DNA from: Lysobacterales bacterium
GTDB lineage: Bacteria; Pseudomonadota; Gammaproteobacteria; Xanthomonadales; SZUA-38
Length of the DNA: 34,149 nucleotides
Direction: 5' to 3'
NCBI GenBank assembly: GCA_030065125.1
Contig: JASJDM010000078.1
Location: 1-34,149 of the forward strand
Both the position numbers and the translations under genes were made by a program. Positions 23,453 through 31,244 of the stretch are shown here, in pieces. The first letter of the stretch is position 1, and each line of letters starts with the position of its first letter. The notes beneath the pieces were generated by a model. That model worked only from the letters and a program-made list of their open reading frames with translations. It was not told where the DNA came from and did no database searches.

Positions 23453-24899
23453 TCGACGCCGGCGACTCCTTTTCGGTGCATTGGCCGGCGCCGTGGCCGG
23501 TAGCGCCGGTCAGCTCGCCGGCTGTGCCCGGCTGACAACGGCCAGGCCGGAGCCGGAACGCTTTGACGTCGTGGTCCTGGGTGCGGGTCTCTCCGGACTC
23601 TACGCGGCGTGGCTCCTGGAGACCTCGGGGTCTCGGGTAGCCGTGCTGGAAGCCAGGGACCGGGTTGGCGGCCGGGTCCACACGGTCCGGGATCTGCCCG
23701 ATCAACCGGATATCGGGGGGATCCAGGTCGGCACCAGCTATGGCAACTTCCGCGCAATGGCGGCCATGCATGGTGTGGAGATCGGCAGCAATCCAGCCAT
23801 GGCGGCGTTCAGACCAGACTCCGGTGATCCCCGGGCAGGCCTGCTGCTGAACATTGGCGGCAACCTGGTCACGCCACGTGAGTGGGAAGAGTCACCGGCC
23901 AACAATCTGTCCGAATCTGAACGCGCTACCCCCCCTTTTGCACTGCTGTCCCGCACCCTGGCGCCGCTGAACCCGCTTAAGAATTTGCATGACTGGTCCA
24001 GTGCCCGGTTCGCCAACCATGACCAGTCCATCAGCCAGACCCTGGCCGCAGCCGGCGTATCACCGGAGGCCCTGCGGCTGATGAACGTCAACGCGGATAA
24101 CCACGGCAATGACCGGGCATCGGTGATGCGGATCTGGCGCTCCCAGCTGCTGGTGCGGGGCCAGCGTTCGGAGCAGGTCCTGGGTGGAAGCGCCCTGGTG
24201 CCTGAAGCCCTGGCCGGCAGCCTGCAAAACCCGGTGAGGACCGGAAGCCCGGTGGGCCGGATCGAGGAAACCGCGGACCATGTGCTGGTGGACATGGCCG
24301 ACGGCCACCGGCTTCAGTGCCGGGCCTGCATATGCACGGCGCCGCTGCCGGCGCTCTCGCGGATCGACTTGAGGCTGCCCCTGGACCCCGTGGTGCGCGA
24401 GGCCATGGATGACACCCCCTACGTGCCCATCACCCAGGCCTATGTGGACGCCAAAGAACCGTTCTGGGAAATCGATGGGCTGCCCTTGAGCATGTGGACC
24501 GACAGCGCCATCGAGCGGCTGTTTCCCCGGGTGGACGCGAGCGGGCAGGTCGTGGGTTACCGGGTCTGGCTCAACGGCGCCGGTGCGCTGGCGGCGGATG
24601 CCATGGCGGAAGACGCGTTTGGCCGGATGCTGGAGCGGGAAATCGGCCGTTTGAGGCCGGCCGCCGCGGGCCGGGTTGCCTATCGCCGCCGCTACAGCTG
24701 GTCCCGGGATCCCTACGCCGGGGGCGCCTATGCTTCCTGGCCAGCCGGCCGCACCGCACGGTACGCCGAGGCGCTCAGGCGACCAACCTCCCGAGTGTTT
24801 TTTGCCGGGGAACACACGGCCCTGGTTCACTCCGGCATGGAGGGTGCCATGGAATCCAGCGCTCGAGCGGCGGGGGAACTGTTGTCCAGGTTTGGGTAG
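23430..24899 (+). CDS. Flavin amine oxidase, predicted Tat-exported lipoprotein
   Basis: A 489-aa flavin-dependent amine oxidase/monoamine oxidase-like protein. FAD binding is seen in DVVVLGAGLSGLYAAWLLE (46-64, GAGLSG at 51-56) and ARDRVGGRVHT; the C-terminal flavin motif is VFFAGEHTALVHSGMEGAMESS. The start is TTG 23430, with GGGGGAGG 9 nt upstream; the in-frame TTG at 23421 directly abuts it. The N terminus has a twin-arginine-like basic run NRRRRLLFG followed by a hydrophobic stretch and a lipobox L-A-G-C (Cys32), so the enzyme probably folds with FAD inside and is exported as a lipoprotein. It would oxidise an amine or related substrate and pass an aldehyde to the overlapping upstream aldehyde dehydrogenase. 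Substrate not predictable. Confidence 0.9.
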   Translation: MKRSPKSNRRRRLLFGALAGAVAGSAGQLAGCARLTTARPEPERFDVVVLGAGLSGLYAAWLLETSGSRVAVLEARDRVGGRVHTVRDLPDQPDIGGIQVGTSYGNFRAMAAMHGVEIGSNPAMAAFRPDSGDPRAGLLLNIGGNLVTPREWEESPANNLSESERATPPFALLSRTLAPLNPLKNLHDWSSARFANHDQSISQTLAAAGVSPEALRLMNVNADNHGNDRASVMRIWRSQLLVRGQRSEQVLGGSALVPEALAGSLQNPVRTGSPVGRIEETADHVLVDMADGHRLQCRACICTAPLPALSRIDLRLPLDPVVREAMDDTPYVPITQAYVDAKEPFWEIDGLPLSMWTDSAIERLFPRVDASGQVVGYRVWLNGAGALAADAMAEDAFGRMLEREIGRLRPAAAGRVAYRRRYSWSRDPYAGGAYASWPAGRTARYAEALRRPTSRVFFAGEHTALVHSGMEGAMESSARAAGELLSRFG

Positions 24900-24919
24900 G
24901 GTCCAGGATTCCTGGACCC
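24899..24919. terminator. 21-nt palindrome between convergent genes
   Basis: GGGTCCAGGA (24899-24908) and TCCTGGACCC (24910-24919) are exact reverse complements around one T, in the 33-nt gap between the amine oxidase (plus, stop at 24899) and the HAMP gene (minus). It may end transcription from both sides; there is no T run. Confidence 0.5.
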
Positions 24920-24932
24920 GCCGCGGGGCCCT

Positions 24933-25406
24933 CTAAGCCGACGGCTTTTGAATGCGGTCCATCAACTGGTTGAAGGACCTGGCCACCTGCTGGAACTCGT
25001 CGGAGGGCCTCAACTGGATCCTGGCGTCGTCATCGCCTGACCTGATGGCGTCGATGGTGGCGCGGAAGCGGAACATGGGGCCCGCGGTCCGATGGGTAAT
25101 GATCACCGCCAGGATAGCCAGCAGCAGCAGGAAGGTACCACCAATGGCCACCATGGAACGGGCGAAGCTGCGCAACTCGCTGAGATACAGCAGCCGGGCC
25201 TCGTCGGTGACTGCTGCGGCGTTGATCAGCATTTCGTAATTGACCTTGGCGTAGCCGTAGAACGCAGCGGAATTGGCCGCTACAAATGCGGCGCCGATCA
25301 ACACGATGATCGCCAGGTATTTCAGCTGATAACCCGGGTTGATCAGGATCCTGGTGCGGGTCTTCTTCCCCTTTTCAGCATGTGGGTCAACATTTGGGTC
25401 GGCCAT
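24933..25406 (-). CDS. Two-helix membrane protein with a HAMP domain only
   Basis: A 157-aa protein with a short charged cytoplasmic N terminus (MADPNVDPHAEKGKKTRTR), a first helix (about 27-47, LKYLAIIVLIGAAFVAANSAA), a brief periplasmic loop of about 35 residues, a second helix (about 82-104, MVAIGGTFLLLLAILAVIITHR) and a HAMP domain (THRTAGPMFRFRATIDAIRSGDDDARIQLRPSDEFQQVARSFNQLMDRI, split here by function into helix 1 and helix 2). It stops right after the HAMP, with no kinase, cyclase or methyl-accepting part. The ATG at 25406 has AAGGAG 8 nt upstream, so it is a real short gene rather than a cut-off one. HAMP-only proteins may modulate partner sensors; no partner is adjacent. It ends convergent with the amine oxidase. 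Confidence 0.85.
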   Translation of the reverse strand: MADPNVDPHAEKGKKTRTRILINPGYQLKYLAIIVLIGAAFVAANSAAFYGYAKVNYEMLINAAAVTDEARLLYLSELRSFARSMVAIGGTFLLLLAILAVIITHRTAGPMFRFRATIDAIRSGDDDARIQLRPSDEFQQVARSFNQLMDRIQKPSA

Positions 25407-25556
25407 ATTGGATACTCCTTGCCAATCGGCGAGATGGTCCGAAATCCACTTTTCCGTGTGTCATCCTTGTGAAAACAGGGCGCCTTGTGGCGCCTGCCCC
25501 ACATCATATTAGCCTCATCCCGTGGCCGGAGAACACCCGGCAAATGTCAGCAATGG

Positions 25557-28500
25557 TTACGAATCGGGAGTTTTTACCGGAGACGGTGGCTTGGCCGGCC
25601 ACACCGGCGGGTCCTCCTCGATCCGCTGCATGACCTCGGCAATCCCGCGGTCAAGCTGGGCGTCCACGGTACTGGCCGGATCGTTGTCCACTTCGATGTC
25701 CGGCGTCACGCCTTCACCTTCTACGATCCATCCCTTGTCAGGCTGACCCAGGCCAAACTCCGGTACGTTGACCGTGCCGCCGTCCAGCAGCGGGCCGTGG
25801 TTGGTGATACCGACCACGCCGCCCCAGCTTTTCTTGCCGATCAGCGGTCCCAGCCCGGCCTCGCGGAAGTAATAAGGGAAGATGTCGCCGTCCGAGGCGG
25901 AATCCTCACTGATCAGTGCCGCCATGTGGCCGGCGAACGCGACCCCCGGGTAGGTGCCGGTCCACTCGCTGTGGGCCCGGTAGCCAAAGCCCAGGGGCTT
26001 CAGCATCAGTCGCCGCAGCAGCATCTGGGAGACGTTGCCGCCGCCATTGCCACGGACGTCCACCACCAGCCCGTGCTTGCGCAGTTGCGGGTAGTACCAC
26101 TTCACGAACTCATAGATGCCGGAAGAACCCATGTCCGGAATATGCAGGTAGCCGACCTTGCCGTCGGTCTGTTCCGCCACGTACTGGCGGTTTTTTTCCA
26201 CCCATTCCAGGTAAACCAGGTTGCTCTCATCGCTGATGGGATCCACCAGGACCCGGCGCGCACCCTCGGTCCTCGGCCGGCTGTTGACGGTGAGTTCCAC
26301 CGGCTGCTGGCCGCGATCGGTCAGCAGGTCATAGGGATTGTCAGCCGTGGTCAGCTCACGGCCGTCAATGGCGATCAGGTAATCCCCGACTTTGACGTCC
26401 ACCCCGACTTCGGTCAGGGGAGAGCGGTAGCGGGCTTCCTCATTGTGGCCCTGGTAGATATGGCCGAACCGGTAACGCCCGCTGCGCGAATCGGCTTCGA
26501 AAGTGGCGCCCAACAGCGCTGCCGAGGAGCGCTTGGGCGCCTGCAGGTCGCCGCCAGACACATAGGCGTGACCGACGTTGAGCTCAGCGATCATTTCGCC
26601 GATCAGGGTGTTGAGGTCCTCCCGGGTCGACACGTGGCTGACCAGGGGTCGGTACTGCTCGCGCAGTGCTTCCCAGTCATAGCCGTGCATGTTGGGAACA
26701 TAGAAATAGTCCCGGAAGCGGCGCCAGACTTCGTCGAACATGGCGGCCCATTCGGTGGCGGGAGCGCGGTATACGATCAGGTTGTCCAGCTTGAGGTTCT
26801 TGGGCTCCTTGGGCTTGGCGACCTCGATGAGCTGAAGTCCGCCGTTCTTCCGCACCAGTACGAACTTGCCGTCGGGTGAGATATTGAGGCCCTGGATGCC
26901 GCTGGCCACTTCCTCGCTTTCACGCTTTTCCACGTCGTAGGCGTGCACCGCAATGGGGACGTCGGACTGGCGTCCGTAATAGAAGGGCCCGCCGGTCACG
27001 TACAGCAGGGTGCCTTTCCCGGCCTGCACGCCAAATATGTTGTTGTCCTCGATGGGCACCCGGATGAGGCGGTCCGACAGGCCGTCAAAGTCAATGTCGA
27101 CAGCCACGTCCTTGTCATCCTCTCCGTTTTCCTTGTCTTTCTTGTCGTCCTTGTCATCGGTATCCACCGCGGTTTCGTCGTTGCGGGGTCCAAAGGGGTT
27201 GCCCGATTCGCCAGTCAATGCCAGGGCATATATGCCGGTTTCCCGATCCGCGACATAGTTCCACTCGAAGGAACCGATCTGGGGAGCAAACTGCCGGTCG
27301 GAGAGGAAAAACAGGTGTTTGCCGTCCGCTGAGAAATCCGGTGAATAGGCGTTGAAAAAACCGTCGGTGACCGCCCGGGTACGGTTGTCGTCCCGGGACC
27401 AGATCTCCAGGAAGTCATTGCCCAGGTCGGACTGCCGGCTGTAGGCCAGCCACCGGGAATCCGGTGCCCAGGTGTAGTCGGTGATCACACCGTAGCGGCT
27501 GCTGGTAACCAGGGTTTCCTCACCCTCCAGGTCCACCGTGCGGATTTCCCCCAGGTGGTTGTAGTAGGCGATGAGCTGGCTGTCCGGCGACCAGGCCAGG
27601 TCATTCAGCCGGGTCTCCCGGGGCGGCGTCAGCGCCCGGGCCTCACCGCCGTCCTGGGGCATCACGTAGATCTGCTCCTCGCCGCTGCGATCCGACACAA
27701 AAGCCACGTGTTTGCCGTCGGGAGACCAGCTGGCCTCCCGGTCGTGGGCGTCACCACGCTGGGTCAGGTTGCGGGTCACGCCATGCTCCACCGGCACGGT
27801 GAACACGTCGCCCCGGGCCACAACTACAGCGCGCTTGCTGTCCGGCGCCAGCTCGAAGCTTTGCAGGTTGTCTTTGGCTTCCATGCGCCGGGCGGTGCGC
27901 CGCACGTGGTCATCGGGCACCCGGATGCTGAGCATCTGCTCGTTACCGCTGCGGGTGTCGTACAGGCCGATGCGGCCTTCAATCTCGTATACGATGCGGG
28001 ACACGCCGTCGCCAGTGGCCCACTTGATGTCCCAAACGGGATGGTCGGTGAGTTGGGTCTTGGCGCCGGTTTCCTGGTTGAAGGAGAACAGTTCCAGGGT
28101 ATCGTCCTGGTCGGACACAAAAAAGATGCCGGTTTCCAGCCAGATGGGGTCGCGCTCGGTGCGCGGGTGATCGGTGATCTGGCGGGCCTGGTCGTTGGCC
28201 AGGTCATAGATGTACAGATTCTGGGCCCAGCCGCCCTGGTAGCGTTTCCAGGTGCGGAAATCCCGGAACAGGGGGGAATAAACAATGCTGTTGCCGTCCG
28301 GCGAATAGTCACCGGATCCTGCCCGGGGCATGGGCAGAAGCTCCGGCAGGCCACCGTCCACCGAAACCCGGTACAGGCGGCGGTTGTTGAAGTCCTGGCG
28401 CATGGAGCGGAACAGGACATGCTGGCCGTCCGGACTCCATCCGTAGACGTGGTGATCCGTGCCCCAGCGTGAGGGCAGCGGACCCTGGGTGGGATAGAAG

Positions 28501-28808
28501 GTGAGCTGTCGCGGCTCGCCGCCGTCCACGCTGATCACGTAGACCTGCTCGTCCCCGCGGTACTGACCGGCGAAAGCAATGCTCTGGCCGTCCGGTGAAA
28601 ACTTGGGATACAGCTCCAGCCCGGGATGGGAGGTCAGGCGTCGGGCCTGCTCGCTGCCGTCGACGGGTGCCAGCCACAGGTCGCCGGCGTAAGCAAAGAC
28701 GACCTGGTCGCCGTGCAGGTCCGGAAAACGCAGCATGCGGGTTTCCTCGGCCCAGGTTTGCGCTGCCACCAGCAACGCGGCCAGCGCAACAAAAAGTCGA
28801 AAGGTCAT
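25557..28808 (-). CDS. Exported tricorn-like S41 family protease
   Basis: A 1083-aa bacterial relative of tricorn protease. Residues 1-20 form a signal peptide, so it acts in the periplasm or outside. Beta-propeller/WD-like repeats with SPDG and SDRSGEEQIYVM units fill about residues 25-700 (a six-bladed part then a seven-bladed part). An acidic, Lys/Asp-rich insertion lies at about 545-566. A PDZ domain follows near 798-823 (VGVDVKVGDYLIAIDG), and then the S41 core with GLVVDVRGNGGGNVSQMLL and the nucleophile S972 in SEDSASDGD, close to the Thermoplasma numbering of Ser965. GHAYVSGGDL stands where tricorn has a Ser-His pair, with Gly for Ser, which occurs in bacterial homologues as far as I recall. 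It probably trims peptides. Confidence 0.95.
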   Translation of the reverse strand: MTFRLFVALAALLVAAQTWAEETRMLRFPDLHGDQVVFAYAGDLWLAPVDGSEQARRLTSHPGLELYPKFSPDGQSIAFAGQYRGDEQVYVISVDGGEPRQLTFYPTQGPLPSRWGTDHHVYGWSPDGQHVLFRSMRQDFNNRRLYRVSVDGGLPELLPMPRAGSGDYSPDGNSIVYSPLFRDFRTWKRYQGGWAQNLYIYDLANDQARQITDHPRTERDPIWLETGIFFVSDQDDTLELFSFNQETGAKTQLTDHPVWDIKWATGDGVSRIVYEIEGRIGLYDTRSGNEQMLSIRVPDDHVRRTARRMEAKDNLQSFELAPDSKRAVVVARGDVFTVPVEHGVTRNLTQRGDAHDREASWSPDGKHVAFVSDRSGEEQIYVMPQDGGEARALTPPRETRLNDLAWSPDSQLIAYYNHLGEIRTVDLEGEETLVTSSRYGVITDYTWAPDSRWLAYSRQSDLGNDFLEIWSRDDNRTRAVTDGFFNAYSPDFSADGKHLFFLSDRQFAPQIGSFEWNYVADRETGIYALALTGESGNPFGPRNDETAVDTDDKDDKKDKENGEDDKDVAVDIDFDGLSDRLIRVPIEDNNIFGVQAGKGTLLYVTGGPFYYGRQSDVPIAVHAYDVEKRESEEVASGIQGLNISPDGKFVLVRKNGGLQLIEVAKPKEPKNLKLDNLIVYRAPATEWAAMFDEVWRRFRDYFYVPNMHGYDWEALREQYRPLVSHVSTREDLNTLIGEMIAELNVGHAYVSGGDLQAPKRSSAALLGATFEADSRSGRYRFGHIYQGHNEEARYRSPLTEVGVDVKVGDYLIAIDGRELTTADNPYDLLTDRGQQPVELTVNSRPRTEGARRVLVDPISDESNLVYLEWVEKNRQYVAEQTDGKVGYLHIPDMGSSGIYEFVKWYYPQLRKHGLVVDVRGNGGGNVSQMLLRRLMLKPLGFGYRAHSEWTGTYPGVAFAGHMAALISEDSASDGDIFPYYFREAGLGPLIGKKSWGGVVGITNHGPLLDGGTVNVPEFGLGQPDKGWIVEGEGVTPDIEVDNDPASTVDAQLDRGIAEVMQRIEEDPPVWPAKPPSPVKTPDS

Positions 28809-28926
28809 TGTGGGTTTCCCTCTTAAATTTGGCGGGCAGCTTGCCTGCGGCCGTGAGGCCGCGCAAGTGACGCTTGGCCTAATGGGACATCAGGAGTCGC
28901 CCGAAATTCCGTAATCAGTTCTGGTG
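28809..28926. other. Spacer between ilvY and the protease gene
   Basis: This 118-nt gap between ilvY (minus, stop at 28927) and the tricorn-like gene (start 28808) has a perfect hairpin GCGGCC-GTGA-GGCCGC at 28847-28862. It might end ilvY transcription; there is no T run. The protease ribosome binding site (GAGGGA on the minus strand) is at about 28817-28824. Confidence 0.4.
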
Positions 28927-29793
28927 TTAGCTGGAAGCAGTTTCAAGGCTGGACCAGAGAGCCCGGATCAGCGGGCTGTCCAGGCGTCTGCGCAGGGTAA
29001 ACAGGCCCAGCTCAAGGGGCTGCAGTCGCGACCGCGTACGGACGATGTGGACACGGTCCAGCAAGGGGCTGTTGTCCAGCACGATCCTGGGCACCAGCCC
29101 AACTCCGTCGCCCAGGGCGATCATGCTGACAATGGCCTCGTTGCCGGCTACCTGGGCCGAAACATTGGGCTGGATGCCCCGCTCCCTGAACCACCGGTCG
29201 AGCCGATCCCGTGCCACGCCCCGTTCCGGCATGATCATGGGGACTTGGGCCCAGTCCACGCGACCCGCACCCTCATTGCCTGCCCGAATGAAAACCAGGG
29301 GTGTGACCGCCATGGACTTGAACGCCAGTTCTGCCGGCAGACGGTCGGGACGGGCCCCAATGCTGATTTCTTCATGCCCCGCCATGACCCGGGAGGTGGC
29401 CATTTCGGGGTCGCCGGTATGCAGCTTGATCTGGATTCGGGGGTGCTGCTGGTGAAAACGCCGCAGCACTTCAAACAGGAAGCTGTAGCTGGCCGTCACC
29501 GAGCAATAGACGCTGACCTCTCCCTGCAGTTCACCAGACTCTTCCAGCAGCTGGTTCTGGAACGCGTCCCAGTTGCGCAGTGTATCCCGTGCATAGCGCA
29601 GGAACAGTTCACCCTGGGGCGTCAGGGCGACGCTGCGCTGATCACGTTCCAGCAGGCGGTAACCGACCGTTTCCTCCAGCCGCTGGATCATCCGGCTCAG
29701 CGTGGACGGGCTGACGTGACACAACTCGCTGGCCCGCGAGAAGTGCAGGGTTTCCGACAAATGCACGAAGGCTTGCAGGGAACGGTTGTCCAT
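28927..29793 (-). CDS. ilvY: LysR-type regulator IlvY
   Basis: A 288-aa LysR-family regulator. The winged-helix DNA-binding part is at residues 1-60 (LQAFVHLSETLHFSRASELCHVSPSTLSRMIQRLEETVGYRLLER, broken across helices), with effector-binding lobes from about 90. It is divergent from ilvC with a 105-nt gap, exactly the arrangement of E. coli ilvY-ilvC, where IlvY activates ilvC in response to the substrates acetolactate or acetohydroxybutyrate. The sequence LHFSRASELCHVSPSTLSRMI and LGDGVGLVPRIVLDNS fit IlvY rather than a generic LysR protein. The start at 29793 has no obvious ribosome binding site. It likely represses its own gene as in other LysR divergons. Position plus sequence make this call firm. 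Confidence 0.95.
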   Translation of the reverse strand: MDNRSLQAFVHLSETLHFSRASELCHVSPSTLSRMIQRLEETVGYRLLERDQRSVALTPQGELFLRYARDTLRNWDAFQNQLLEESGELQGEVSVYCSVTASYSFLFEVLRRFHQQHPRIQIKLHTGDPEMATSRVMAGHEEISIGARPDRLPAELAFKSMAVTPLVFIRAGNEGAGRVDWAQVPMIMPERGVARDRLDRWFRERGIQPNVSAQVAGNEAIVSMIALGDGVGLVPRIVLDNSPLLDRVHIVRTRSRLQPLELGLFTLRRRLDSPLIRALWSSLETASS

Positions 29794-29802
29794 TGGGAGA
29801 TT

Positions 29803-29869
29803 ATTGCAGAAAACGCAATTTAATAATGAATATATTTCAATTTATGAAACTACGTCCCGGTCGTATTCT
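29803..29869 (+). promoter_or_regulatory. Tandem IlvY-type operators and ilvC promoter
   Basis: Two dyads lie in the ilvY-ilvC gap: ATTGC-N7-GCAAT (29803-29819) and TTTCA-N5-TGAAA (29835-29849). E. coli ilvC is controlled by two tandem IlvY operators, so this fits. A candidate promoter is TTTATG (29841-29846) and TATTCT (29864-29869), spaced 17 nt, with the second dyad overlapping the -35 box, as expected where an activator contacts RNA polymerase. Weak -35 match supports a need for activation. Confidence 0.65.
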
Positions 29870-29898
29870 TGGCGCCATTACCAATAGGGAACTCCACA

Positions 29899-30915
29899 AT
29901 GAATATCTACTACGACAAAGACTGCGATCTCTCCATCGTTGCGAGCAAGAAGGTTTCCATCATCGGCTATGGCTCCCAGGGCCATGCCCACGCGCTCAAC
30001 CTGCAGGATTCCGGTGTTGACGTCACTGTCGGCCTGCGGGCCGGTTCCAGTTCCGTGGCCAAGGCCGAAGCGGCCGGGTTGAAGGTGCTGGAAGTGGGCC
30101 CCGCGGTGGCCCAGGCTGACCTGGTCATGGTGCTGACCCCGGACGAGTTTCAGGCCCAGCTGTACCAGTCGGAAATCGAGCCCAACCTGAAGCAGGGCGC
30201 AACCCTGGCTTTTGCCCACGGCTTTTCCATTCATTACAACCAGGTTGTGCCGAGGGCTGACCTGGACGTGATCATGATCGCACCCAAGGCACCCGGCCAT
30301 ACCGTGCGCAGCGAATTCGTCCGCGGCGCCGGTGTGCCCGATCTCATTGCCGTGTTCCAGGATGCGTCCGGTCAGGCCAAAGAACTGGCGATGTCCTACG
30401 CCAGCGGCGTCGGCGGCGGCCGCACCGCCATCATCGAAACCACATTTCGGGACGAAACCGAAACCGATCTGTTCGGTGAGCAGAGCGTGCTGTGCGGCGG
30501 CTGCGTGGAACTGGTCAAGGCCGGCTTCGACACCCTGGTGGACGCCGGCTACGCCCCGGAACTGGCCTACTTCGAATGCCTGCACGAACTCAAGCTCATC
30601 GTGGACCTGATGTACGAAGGCGGTATCGCCAACATGAACTACTCCATCTCCAACAACGCGGAGTACGGCGAATACGTCACCGGCCCCAAGGTCATCAATG
30701 AGCAGTCCCGCCAGGCCATGCGCCAGGCACTGGCCGACATCCAGAACGGCGAATACGCCAAGAAATTCATCTCGGAAGGGGCGACGAATTATCCGTCCAT
30801 GACGGCGTACCGAAGGAACAATGCGGCCCATGAGATTGAGGTGGTGGGGGCGCGCTTGCGGGGGCTCATGCCTTGGATCGCAGCGAACAAGCTTGTAGAC
30901 ACCGAGAAGAACTGA
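29899..30915 (+). CDS. ilvC: Ketol-acid reductoisomerase, class I
   Basis: A 338-aa NADP-dependent enzyme that converts acetolactate and acetohydroxybutyrate to dihydroxy acids in valine, leucine and isoleucine synthesis. The dinucleotide motif GYGSQGHA is at 23-30 and the NADPH-specific loop has RAGSSS at 47-52; the C-terminal metal-binding knot includes DLFGEQSVLCGG and ELKLIVDLMYEGGI. The length and order match class I, in contrast to the longer class II enzyme of enterobacteria. The start at 29899 has AGGGA 9 nt upstream; a GTG-like upstream start is not needed. It is divergent from ilvY and not linked to ilvBH, and the hairpin array 2 begins directly after its stop codon. Confidence 0.98.
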   Translation: MNIYYDKDCDLSIVASKKVSIIGYGSQGHAHALNLQDSGVDVTVGLRAGSSSVAKAEAAGLKVLEVGPAVAQADLVMVLTPDEFQAQLYQSEIEPNLKQGATLAFAHGFSIHYNQVVPRADLDVIMIAPKAPGHTVRSEFVRGAGVPDLIAVFQDASGQAKELAMSYASGVGGGRTAIIETTFRDETETDLFGEQSVLCGGCVELVKAGFDTLVDAGYAPELAYFECLHELKLIVDLMYEGGIANMNYSISNNAEYGEYVTGPKVINEQSRQAMRQALADIQNGEYAKKFISEGATNYPSMTAYRRNNAAHEIEVVGARLRGLMPWIAANKLVDTEKN

Positions 30916-30916
30916 A

Positions 30917-31244
30917 GCGCCGAGTGCGCGCCCCGGGGAACGCCCGCTGACGCGGGCTGGGGAACGCGCTTCGCGCTGGGAAACGCTCACTGCGTGAGCT
31001 GGGAAACGCGCGCCTTGCGCGCTGGGAAAAGCTAGCCTCAGTTCGTTTAGCTGGTAGTGAAAATTGAATGGTGGGCATGTTGGCGCCAGGCGCCAAATCC
31101 TAGCTCACGAAGTGAGCGTTCCCCAGCCCGCGCAGCGGGCGTTCCCCAGGGCGCGCCAGCGCCCGTTTCCTAGCCCGCCTTAGCGGGCGTTCCCTAATAA
31201 ATCAGCGGGCGTTCCCTGACTAAACGCGCAAAGCGCGCTTAGTC
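30917..31244. repeat. Hairpin array 2, two opposed arms around a unique centre
   Basis: The left arm has hairpins at 30917-30929 (degenerate), 30942-30957, 30966-30976, 30985-30999 and 31008-31022. Linkers there read CGGGGAAC, TGGGGAAC, TGGGAAAC, TGGGAAAC and TGGGAAAA. The right arm has hairpins at 31103-31117 (loop GAA), 31126-31140 (GCA), 31149-31164 (GCCA) and 31173-31188 (CTTA), with linkers GTTCCCCA, GTTCCCCA, GTTTCCTA and GTTCCCTA, then a half stem GCGGGC at 31205-31210. Stems GCTCAC/GTGAGC and GCCCGC/GCGGGC occur in both arms, with different loops. The centre (31031-31102) is unrelated to that of array 1 except for a palindrome TTGGCGCC-A-GGCGCCAA (31080-31096). It fills the gap between convergent ilvC and the cupin gene. 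It contains no other gene. Confidence 0.9.
31218..31244 (-). terminator. Long hairpin covering the cupin gene stop codon
   Basis: GACTAAACGCGC and GCGCGCTTAGTC pair over 12 positions with one A-C mismatch and loop AAA. The stop codon TAA of the minus-strand cupin gene (31241-31239) lies within the right-hand stem. It forms the outer edge of array 2 and may end transcription of the cupin gene. No T run follows. Confidence 0.5.

Noticed and set aside
25557..28808. Tricorn-like protease as inactive because the Ser before the core His is Gly
   Set aside because: The nucleophile S972 and the S41 core are intact, and I recall this Gly in other bacterial homologues.
29878..30990. 370-codon minus-strand frame antisense to ilvC
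   Set aside because: IlvC on the plus strand is certain; the antisense frame is a codon-bias shadow and its start lies within the hairpin array.
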